From assembly GCA_038205395.1 (NCBI GenBank), contig JBBRBX010000020.1, positions 1 through 58,563 on the forward strand: a DNA stretch of 58,563 bases, in the 5' to 3' direction. The translations under genes were made by a program, and so were the position numbers. Numbering within the stretch: position 1 is the first letter of the stretch; each line of letters begins with the position of its first letter. The notes below the pieces were generated by a model, which did not search any database, was not told where the DNA came from, and saw nothing but the letters and a program-made list of their open reading frames with translations. This document shows positions 51,880 through 58,563 of the stretch, in pieces. The stretch comes from Fredericiella sp038205395 (GTDB lineage: Bacteria; Chloroflexota; Anaerolineae; Caldilineales; Caldilineaceae).

Positions 51880-54471
51880 CTAGGGTCCCGGTAGATCAGG
51901 ACATGTTTTGCGATAGCGACTCACGCCGGTGGGGAAATATTGCGTCCACTCTTCCAGCGTGAAATTGCGCCCCGCTGTCCGGCACGCTTCCGCCAACAAT
52001 TTATCCAGACTCAGTGACCAGCGCCGGATGGTGCCATCCGCACTGGCTGTAGCCACCCATGCGCCATCGGGTGCAAAGGTGACGCCATTTACACTGCTGC
52101 GGTGGCCCACCAGCGCATAGGGTTCGGCGGACGGATTGGCCGTGCTCCATAGATAGACGGCGGCATCCGCTCCCGCGCTGGCCAGCACCAATCCGTCGGC
52201 GCTGAAGTTGACGGCATTGACTTCATTGCGATGGCGACGCAGTTGCGCCGGTTCAAACGCCAACGCATCCGCATTCCATACCCAAACAGCCCCGTCGCCG
52301 CCTGCGCCGACAAGCCACGGCCCTTGTGGCTGAATGGCCACATCCAGCAGACCGAGTTCCGGCCCCTGCAGCACCTGCCGTTCGTGGCCAGTGGCCGCAT
52401 CCCACAGCCGCAATGTGCCGGCGCCCAGTCCGGCGCTGGTCAACATCTTGCCATCAGGCGCAAACGCCAATCCGGTTACGGCGCCTGTATGTCCAGATAA
52501 CGTGTACAAAAGAGTGGCGGCATTGTCCCAAAGATAGATGAGACCATCTTCGCTGCCGCCGGCCAGAATCGCACCGTCAGGGCTGATGGATAAGGCAGTC
52601 ACGGCGTTGTCGCCGGCACGGAATTGTCGCAGCAGATCTCCACTTTGTGTGTCCCATAGGCTGACACTGCCATCCCTGCCGCCGGCCCACAGCGTCTGGC
52701 CGCGGCCGCTGTAGGTTAGCGCAGAAACTGCGGCCCCGCCTGTCAGACGCAAACCGGGCGCGCCGCTTTGCACATCCCACAATTGGATGGTGGGGCTGTC
52801 CGCCATGTAAGAAGCCAACTGCGCCCCATCGGGCGCGACGGCCACATCGGCTACCGCCGCACCCGCCGGCAGCACCTGTTCCGGCTCGCTGAAAGGGCTG
52901 TCCGTGCGCCAGACGCGCAGCGAGTGATCGTAACCGGCGGTCACGATGAGTTTTGTCAGCACCGCAGAGGCGGATGAGGCAGGCGAGGCCAACAAATTGA
53001 TGGCGGCATCGTGGCCGCGCACAATGTTCTCCACCGCATCGGGGTTGCTGTAATCCCACAGCCGCACCTGGCCATCATAGCCGGCGCTGACGAGAGCCGG
53101 GCCGCTTTCGCCTTGCACAAAGGCCAGACCGCGCACGTTCCCTTGATGGCGGCCCAAGAGCAAGCTCTCCTCCGGCTGCGTCAGATCCCACAGCCGCACG
53201 GCGCCGTTGTCGTCGGCGCTGGCGAGCCGGCTGCTGTCCGGCGAGAAACGCAAGGCATAGACCGCCAGTTCATGCCCCAACAGCGGAATCGACCTCAATG
53301 TCGTGCTGCCCGCTCCCGGCTCCGCTTCGTTTTGGGCGGCCAGCTCCGTAACAGGCCACAAGTGCACTTGCCCGTTGCTGCCGCCGCTGGCCAGCCAGGC
53401 GCCGTCCGGACTGAAAACCACCAGATTGACAAAACCGCTGTGCGCCACCAGGCGGGCACGCAGCTCGCCGGTTTGGCTGTCCCAGAGGCGAATGTCGCTG
53501 TCGTTGCCGGCGCTGGCCAGCAGCTTTCCGTCGGGGCTGAAGGCCAGCGTATTGACATCGGCACTGTGACCGCGCAAAACAAGCGGGGACACCTGCAGCT
53601 GCTCTATACGCCACAGCCGAACCGTACCGTCGGCGCTGCCGCTCGCCAGACGCCTGCCGTCGGGCGACAAGGCTAACACATAAATCGGCTCCCCTTGTGC
53701 CTGCTGCAGCAGGCCGGCAGACAGTGCGTCTGCGGCGCCGGGCAGCGGCCAGCGGCGTAGGCTGCCGTCGTCACCGGCGCTGTAGAAGGCGTCGTCCTGG
53801 GGCACAAAAACCAAATCCCAGACCGGCCCGCTGTGGCCTTGCAGTAGAAAGGGAGGCGCAGTCACATCCTGCAGATCCCAAAGGCGGATAGTCCCCGCTT
53901 CATCGCCGGCGGCCACCCACCGTGCATCCTGGCTGACCGCCAGAGCAGTTGTGGCCTCTTGGCTCGTGCTGAGGGGGATGCCGCCGGTTGCGCCCAGCAG
54001 GGAGCGCAGGCGCTGGACTGCTTCGGGCAGGGGCGCTTCATTGCTCTCACGCTGCACACGGATCGACTCAATGGCCAAGAGCAGGGCAGCCTGGGGCCGC
54101 GTGGCAAGAGCCAGCAGCGCATTGTTGGCCAGTTGGTTGGCGCGCACGATCCGGCTGTAGACGGCGCTTGTGGTTTGGGCCTCCGCAGCTTGCGTGGCGG
54201 AAGCCTGTGCGGCTGTCTGGGCCGCATCCGCACGCACAGCTTCGGCGCCGGCGCGCGCCTGCAAAGTAGCGCGCGCCGCGCGTTCCTGCATGACGGCGAC
54301 CTCCATCTGCCGCACACTGCCGGCATACCAGAAGGCCAGCCCCCCCAGGATCAGCGTCACGACCCCCAGCCCCAGCAGGGCCAGCCACAGGACAGACGGC
54401 TGGTGCTGCTCGACCTCGTGCGCCTGCTCTGCTTCGGAATATCCAATTGGGTCTTGCGACTTGCTGTCCAT
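51880..54471 (-). CDS. membrane-anchored WD40-repeat protein (two propellers)
   Basis: ATG 54471 is used. The protein has 863 residues. A membrane helix at about 28-50 is followed by a coiled coil (about 52-105) and a short helical region, then about 15 WD40 blades from about 165 to 815 (endings such as IRLWDLQ, VRLWRIE, VRLWDYS, IYLWDNA, VYLWSTA), enough for two seven-bladed propellers. The last 45 residues (ACRTAGRNFTLEEWTQYFP...YRKTCPDLP) match the tail seen on nSTAND-type WD40 proteins, but no NTPase, kinase or caspase domain precedes the propellers. Probably a scaffold on the membrane. Confidence 0.9.
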   Translation of the reverse strand: MDSKSQDPIGYSEAEQAHEVEQHQPSVLWLALLGLGVVTLILGGLAFWYAGSVRQMEVAVMQERAARATLQARAGAEAVRADAAQTAAQASATQAAEAQTTSAVYSRIVRANQLANNALLALATRPQAALLLAIESIRVQRESNEAPLPEAVQRLRSLLGATGGIPLSTSQEATTALAVSQDARWVAAGDEAGTIRLWDLQDVTAPPFLLQGHSGPVWDLVFVPQDDAFYSAGDDGSLRRWPLPGAADALSAGLLQQAQGEPIYVLALSPDGRRLASGSADGTVRLWRIEQLQVSPLVLRGHSADVNTLAFSPDGKLLASAGNDSDIRLWDSQTGELRARLVAHSGFVNLVVFSPDGAWLASGGSNGQVHLWPVTELAAQNEAEPGAGSTTLRSIPLLGHELAVYALRFSPDSSRLASADDNGAVRLWDLTQPEESLLLGRHQGNVRGLAFVQGESGPALVSAGYDGQVRLWDYSNPDAVENIVRGHDAAINLLASPASSASAVLTKLIVTAGYDHSLRVWRTDSPFSEPEQVLPAGAAVADVAVAPDGAQLASYMADSPTIQLWDVQSGAPGLRLTGGAAVSALTYSGRGQTLWAGGRDGSVSLWDTQSGDLLRQFRAGDNAVTALSISPDGAILAGGSEDGLIYLWDNAATLLYTLSGHTGAVTGLAFAPDGKMLTSAGLGAGTLRLWDAATGHERQVLQGPELGLLDVAIQPQGPWLVGAGGDGAVWVWNADALAFEPAQLRRHRNEVNAVNFSADGLVLASAGADAAVYLWSTANPSAEPYALVGHRSSVNGVTFAPDGAWVATASADGTIRRWSLSLDKLLAEACRTAGRNFTLEEWTQYFPTGVSRYRKTCPDLPGP

Positions 54472-54505
54472 CAACTGCAGCCCACACGGCAGGCTTATCT
54501 GCCCC

Positions 54506-55414
54506 TTACAAATCAGCGAGATTCACACCTGCAAAAGCAAACTCGGCAGGCACAGGCGCTACAAACATGCGCTCGGCGGCCGCGCCCAATGGCGGCACAA
54601 CCAGGGAGTATGCGTGCAGCAGCAGCCGCGGTGCAGCGGCGGCGTCGCCATACAGCCTGTCACCCAGAATGGGCGCCTGCTGGGCGGCCAGGTGAACGCG
54701 CAGCTGATGCGTGCGCCCGGTCAGCGGCCAGAGGCGGACAAACTGCCTGTCCGGCAAACGCGCAATCACGGCATAGCGGGTGACGGCGCCTTGTCCCCCC
54801 TTGGCCACAATCACCATGCGCGTGCGCTGCTGGGGATGGGGCGCCAGCCGTGCGCTGATCCGCCCCTCATCCGCCAACTGGTTAGGGGCGGCGACAATGG
54901 CCACATATTCCTTAGCCAGTGTGTGTGCCTGCAGCGCCGCACCCAGCAGTTGCGTGGCGAACGGCGTGCGCGCCAGCAGCATCACGCCCGATGTATCGCG
55001 ATCCAACCGGTGGAGAAGAGTCAGCGGGCCAAATCGCTGCACTGCCAGCGCGTGCAGGTTGGGGGCGCTGCGGTACGGCGGCGCTTCTGTCAGCAGCCCC
55101 GCCGGCTTGGCCACCACGACCAGATGCTCATCCACCGCCAGCAGCCAGCGCTCATCCCACGCCGTCAACGCAGCCGGTTTGGCAGCCGGCGCCGCCGCAA
55201 CACAGATACGGTCGCCGTTCTGCACCTGCCAGGAGGCGAGCCAGACGGTTTTGCTGTTGACCTGCACCGCCCGCGCACCGATCAGCCGCTGCACCGCCTG
55301 TCGCCCCCAGGTGGGATAAGTGCGGCGCAGCAGTTGGTCCAGCCGGGCCGGCTCGGCCAGATCGGCGACTGTAAACTCGATCTCAGCGTTTGTCGTCAGC
55401 CAGCACCTCGGCAA
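54506..55414 (-). CDS. RluA-family pseudouridine synthase
   Basis: Up to 302 residues. An S4-like RNA-binding domain at about 20-75 (RLDQLLRRTYP, VQRLIGARAVQVN) is followed by the synthase domain with the catalytic Asp in LLHRLDRDTSGVML (about 135), then GRTHQLRVH and ILGDRLYGD. It converts uridine to pseudouridine in rRNA or tRNA; target unknown. The TTG start at 55414 overlaps the upstream aminotransferase gene by 32 bp and has no good ribosome binding site, so the true start may lie slightly downstream. Confidence 0.9.
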   Translation of the reverse strand: MPRCWLTTNAEIEFTVADLAEPARLDQLLRRTYPTWGRQAVQRLIGARAVQVNSKTVWLASWQVQNGDRICVAAAPAAKPAALTAWDERWLLAVDEHLVVVAKPAGLLTEAPPYRSAPNLHALAVQRFGPLTLLHRLDRDTSGVMLLARTPFATQLLGAALQAHTLAKEYVAIVAAPNQLADEGRISARLAPHPQQRTRMVIVAKGGQGAVTRYAVIARLPDRQFVRLWPLTGRTHQLRVHLAAQQAPILGDRLYGDAAAAPRLLLHAYSLVVPPLGAAAERMFVAPVPAEFAFAGVNLADL

Positions 55415-56588
55415 TGGCAGAACAGAGATAGCTCATGTTGTCTTCGGTCATACCCGCCACGCTAATGCGGCCGGAGCCGACAATGTAGATGGCAAAGCGT
55501 TCGCGCAGCGCCTTCACCTGTTCGGGGTTGAGACCGGAAAAGGAGAACATGCCGTACTGGCGCGCGATAAAGGCAAAGTTGCGCTCGACGCCCTTCTCCT
55601 GCAGCGTCTCTACAAATAAATGGCGCATCGTGTTGATGCGGGCGCGCATGGCTGACACTTCCTCCACCCATTGGCTGCGCAGCGCAGGATCGGTGAGAAC
55701 GGTGGCCACAATGGCGCCGCCGTGCGCGGGTGGATTGGAGTAGTTGGCGCGCGCCACGCGCTTCACATGGCTGAGCGCCGCCTCTGCCTGCTGTGCATTG
55801 GCGGCTACCAGCGTCAGCGCCCCCACCCGTTCATTGTACAAGCCGAAGTTTTTGGAATAGGAACTGGCCACCAGCAGGTTGTCGCACTGCTCGGCCAGCG
55901 TATGCAGCCCGGCGGCGTCCTGTTCCAGCCCATTGGCAAAGCCCTGGTAAGCAAAATCGACCAGCGGCAGCAGCTTGCGCTCGGCCAGCAGCGCGCCGAC
56001 CGCCTGCCACTGTTCGGGCTGCAGGTCAACGCCGGTTGGGTTGTGGCAGCAGCCGTGCAGCACGACGACGTCCCCAGCCGGCACGGTGCGCAGCGTCTCC
56101 AGCATGGCGGCAAAGGCGACGCCGTTGCTCTGCTTGTCAAAGTACGGGTAGGCGGCAGTGGGCAGCCCGGCGGCATTAAACACTTGGGGATGGTTGGGCC
56201 AGGTGGGGTCGCTCAACCAGACCGTGCGCTTGCCCAGGGTCGAAAAAACAAAATCCGCCGCCACGCGCAGGGCGCCGGTGCCGCCGGGAGCCTGCGCCGT
56301 GATGGTGCGCTGTTCCTGCAGCACAGAATGGGTGGGGCCAAACAGCAGTTCCATCGTGGCGCGGTCAAATTCCGGCTGGCCGTCGATGGGCAGATAGTTC
56401 TTGGTGTTCTCCGTGCGCAGCAGCCGTTCTTCGGCGCTCTTGACGGAGGCCAGGATGGGGGTTTTGCCGGCGGCATCCTTATAGACGCCCACCCCCAGGT
56501 TGACCTTATTGGGATTTTTGTCCTGCTTAAAGGCTTCCGTCAAGCCCAGAATGGCATCCGGTGGCGCGGCAACAATCGTTTCAAACAT
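55383..56588 (-). CDS. aspartate/aromatic-amino-acid aminotransferase
   Basis: ATG 56588 with AGGGGA upstream; the open frame continues to 56783 without support. The protein has 401 residues. VNLGVGVYKD near the N-terminus, GGTGALRVAADF, DPTWPNH, HGCCHNPTGVDL, VDFAYQGFANG, the PLP Lys in SSYSKNFGLYNERVG and the Arg near the C-terminus (GSGRISVAGM) are those of the AspC/TyrB group. It links aspartate and 2-oxoglutarate to oxaloacetate and glutamate. Confidence 0.95.
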   Translation of the reverse strand: MFETIVAAPPDAILGLTEAFKQDKNPNKVNLGVGVYKDAAGKTPILASVKSAEERLLRTENTKNYLPIDGQPEFDRATMELLFGPTHSVLQEQRTITAQAPGGTGALRVAADFVFSTLGKRTVWLSDPTWPNHPQVFNAAGLPTAAYPYFDKQSNGVAFAAMLETLRTVPAGDVVVLHGCCHNPTGVDLQPEQWQAVGALLAERKLLPLVDFAYQGFANGLEQDAAGLHTLAEQCDNLLVASSYSKNFGLYNERVGALTLVAANAQQAEAALSHVKRVARANYSNPPAHGGAIVATVLTDPALRSQWVEEVSAMRARINTMRHLFVETLQEKGVERNFAFIARQYGMFSFSGLNPEQVKALRERFAIYIVGSGRISVAGMTEDNMSYLCSAIAEVLADDKR

Positions 56589-56678
56589 AGTTTTGCTTCC
56601 CCTGGTTTTGGTTTTCCTTGCAGCAACTAGCCAGTGCGCCGCTGGACGCGGCAGCACTCGCCACACCGATCTGGCGCA

Positions 56679-56687
56679 AGTATAGCA
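56679..56687 (-). promoter_or_regulatory. extended -10 promoter of the aspC-like gene
   Basis: On the minus strand TGCTATACT, about 90 bp upstream of ATG 56588. The -35 is poor (ATGTCT with 17-bp spacing). Confidence 0.5.
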
Positions 56688-56811
56688 CGGCTGCGGCTGC
56701 GAGACATTGCAGAACACAGGGGTAGAACGTAATACACTACTCAGCGTTGGCGAAGGCATCGTTGGAGACAAGCCGCTACGCAATGACTTACCAAAATCAG
56801 TACATTTTTGC

Positions 56812-56841
56812 GTGACAGGCGGCAGGAGAATCTGCTATACT
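56812..56841 (+). promoter_or_regulatory. sigma70 promoter of the secreted protein gene
   Basis: GTGACA, 18-bp spacer, TATACT with TGC ahead (extended -10). Initiation would be about 100 bp before the ATG at 56949. Confidence 0.6.
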
Positions 56842-56948
56842 GTAGTGGATTCTAGTACGCCTCATGAGTCTGTTGGTAGTCTGCGTTCTTCAGCGCGTTA
56901 TTGCGAGCGAAATCCCGATTACCCTTTTCTACACAGCGCGAGGTTGTT

Positions 56949-58487
56949 ATGCAAATCCACACGTTTCCACGTCGTTTCCTGCTTGTCGTGACGCTGGTGA
57001 GCTTAACCGGCGTGATGGTGGCGGCGCTGCCTTGGGCGAACCGTGCCTTTGCCCAACAGCTTGTCGCAACCAGTTCGCTGCTTGCGGCAGATGTTGCCGT
57101 CGAACCAGGGCAGGCGCGCCATTATTTTTATGAGGTCTACACACGTCTGCCGGAAACGATTCCAGACCCACCCGATCCCTACCATCTGCCGACGACCACG
57201 TTCCTGGCTGCCAATCAGACAACAGAGGTATGGCAGACACAAATCGGAGACGATCCGGCTTTTCACAGTATTACCAGGGCGCAAACGGGCAGTGGCGACA
57301 ACCAAGTGCTCTATGAGATTATTACTCGTGTGGATGAGCAGTGGTTTTATAGTGCAGGCGCTGGGCTGGCGTTTCAAACCAGCGTAGAAGACGTTACGGC
57401 TGCCAGGGAAACACAGGCGATGCGGCGGGCAGAAGATGCGGCCAGGATTGATCGATCTTCTACCATCGCCGGCGTTATGTCGCTTGACGGCCGCCTGGTA
57501 TGGATCGTGCAGTTCCAGCAGCGACCGGCAACGCCGCAAGAGTATGCCTTTACCGGCGACGTAAGCAATACCGCCCCCTTTGGGGCAGATTTGGACTTCT
57601 CTGCCGTGCAAACGCGTTGGCTGATCGATCAAGCGGACGGCATCGTCGTGCGCGAAGAACTATGGGCTTTGACCGCTCCCGAACCCATTTTGCTCTCCCG
57701 CACCACGCGCTCAGCGCCCGCAGTGATTGCAGCGGACGAAACGACCATTCCCATGGATCGGTTTATGACGGCTGAAGCGCAAACTGCGTTGGCAATGAAC
57801 CGTTCGGTAAACAGTGCAGCGAATCAGGACCAGAACATAAGGTATACCGGCGTGGACGAGATAGCGACGCAGGCGCCTTTCCGAATCTATGTGCTGCCGC
57901 CAGCCGCTTTTGCAGAAATGGCAAAGGGTGCGGTGGCAACCACGATCTATCATTCTGTATCTCCTTGTGCGCTGCAAGGGCCAGAGTACGAGTTTGAGAT
58001 TTGCGCCGGCAATGACGACACCGTCTCCATCCGCTATGTCTTCGAGCAAGTTGAGCAAGCCGGGCAGGGGGACAAAACGGCGAACACAGACGAGCCGCCG
58101 GCGATCACCATTACGCAAGGCGAAAAGGAGAGCGTCGTCCAACACCTGCAAAAGGCTTTGCCTAGCTGGTTGGAAAGTGAGCCGGCCCAGGTTTCCGTGC
58201 TGGGCCGGTCGCTGCCCGCCTGGCGCATTCCCTTTTTTGCGAGAGTCCCCTATCGTTCCGGCGCCATTTTGTTCGAGATAGATGAAACCTTTGTCCAAGT
58301 TACGGGCTATGGCGTTTCTATGGATACTCTGATGCGTGCAACTGAGCAGTTGCAACTTGCCACGTCAACGGATTCCTCATCACAGTCACCATCTAACATT
58401 TATTTACCACTGGTTACGGATACAGCAATTCTCAAATTGAGTGAACAGGACAGAGGAGATGGCAATGGGGAGTTATGGGCTGGGTGA
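56949..58487 (+). CDS. secreted protein of unknown function
   Basis: ATG 56949 has GAGG upstream and starts a signal peptide (FPRRF n-region, LLVVTLVSLTGVMVAAL core, cleavage after AFA at about 35). The open frame before it is unsupported. The protein has 512 residues. The mature part is beta-rich without a family I recognise; it contains a segment like LolA/outer-membrane-lipoprotein-sorting folds (residues about 60-230, VLYEIITRVDEQWFY, GRLVWIVQFQ) and a C-terminal region like DUF4367-type domains (RIYVLPPAAFAE, VSIRYVFEQVE, RVPYRSGAILFEIDETFVQVTGYGV). Function unknown; these likenesses are weak. Confidence 0.82.
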   Translation: MQIHTFPRRFLLVVTLVSLTGVMVAALPWANRAFAQQLVATSSLLAADVAVEPGQARHYFYEVYTRLPETIPDPPDPYHLPTTTFLAANQTTEVWQTQIGDDPAFHSITRAQTGSGDNQVLYEIITRVDEQWFYSAGAGLAFQTSVEDVTAARETQAMRRAEDAARIDRSSTIAGVMSLDGRLVWIVQFQQRPATPQEYAFTGDVSNTAPFGADLDFSAVQTRWLIDQADGIVVREELWALTAPEPILLSRTTRSAPAVIAADETTIPMDRFMTAEAQTALAMNRSVNSAANQDQNIRYTGVDEIATQAPFRIYVLPPAAFAEMAKGAVATTIYHSVSPCALQGPEYEFEICAGNDDTVSIRYVFEQVEQAGQGDKTANTDEPPAITITQGEKESVVQHLQKALPSWLESEPAQVSVLGRSLPAWRIPFFARVPYRSGAILFEIDETFVQVTGYGVSMDTLMRATEQLQLATSTDSSSQSPSNIYLPLVTDTAILKLSEQDRGDGNGELWAG

Positions 58488-58563
58488 AAGAACTGCGGAA
58501 TGATCGGTGAGGTCGTGTCTGGACAGCCGGCAAAGGGGTGACATGTAGCGGTTTATAGGTGGC
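58488..58563. other. window edge, nothing seen
   Basis: The last 76 bases carry no supported gene or clear terminator. Confidence 0.5.

Larger units (their letters stand above)
56589..56948. other. divergent promoter region
   Basis: No gene is supported. It holds the leaders of the aminotransferase (minus) and of the secreted protein (plus) and a TGn-extended -10 on each strand, both reading TGCTATACT. Confidence 0.6.

Overview
The window reads as a chromosomal piece of a GC-rich bacterium, most likely a member of the Chloroflexota (Anaerolineae/Caldilineae-like). This is an inference from gene content: secreted proteins with Thr/Ala/Pro-rich linkers, a LysM-FAS1 protein, a double WD40 propeller protein, a GluR0-like potassium channel, an unusual class A PBP and a rpsF-rpsR pair without ssb between them. 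No rRNA, CRISPR array, transposase or phage gene was seen. One tRNA (Cys) is present.

Layout. 1-5460: an AT-rich island with one giant minus-strand gene (1711 aa). It has an N-terminal P-loop NTPase with two membrane helices between Walker A and Walker B (KAP-like), a long helical-repeat body, and a C-terminal HEPN domain with an RNxxxH motif. This is the strongest candidate for an undescribed immune-type system. 5833-9430: a minus-strand operon of a PrsW-like membrane protein, a membrane-anchored protein and a secreted S1C protease. 9487-14244: RNase D, a large BNR/propeller lipoprotein and a mini-glutaredoxin. 14325-15091: an AbrB/PIN toxin-antitoxin pair. 15399-16139: a secreted protein. 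16159-23788: seven minus-strand genes (GH20 hexosaminidase, U32 protein, GNAT, MOSC, SDR, Mug glycosylase, epimerase), closely packed and partly overlapping.

24018-25321: a small-membrane-protein/SRPBCC/cupin operon. 25344-29952: a minus-strand group of a GluR0-like channel, a coiled-coil membrane protein whose helix-hairpin-helix tail is broken by two frameshifts, a SIMPL protein and a Memo-family protein. 30161-32522: rpsF, rpsR with a long acidic extension, and a membrane parvulin with a low-complexity insert, behind a structured leader. 32715-36362: aldo/keto reductase, UspA, isocitrate lyase and a zinc-ribbon cold-shock protein. 36506: tRNA-Cys. 36966-43846: a cell-envelope block of class A PBP, a three-repeat secreted protein sharing the PBP tail domain, and a LysM-FAS1 protein.

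43995-49910: DinG helicase, TSUP permease, a guanidine-II (mini-ykkC) riboswitch driving an SMR guanidinium exporter, proline dehydrogenase and a histidine phosphatase. 49956-58487: two class I aminotransferases, a FnIII-like secreted protein, a WD40 membrane protein, an RluA-type pseudouridine synthase and a large secreted protein of unknown function.

Several promoters lie so close to the ATG (29952, 43995) that leaderless transcripts are likely. Others have extended -10 elements. Statements on composition are estimates by eye, and family names come from motif recognition without database searches.
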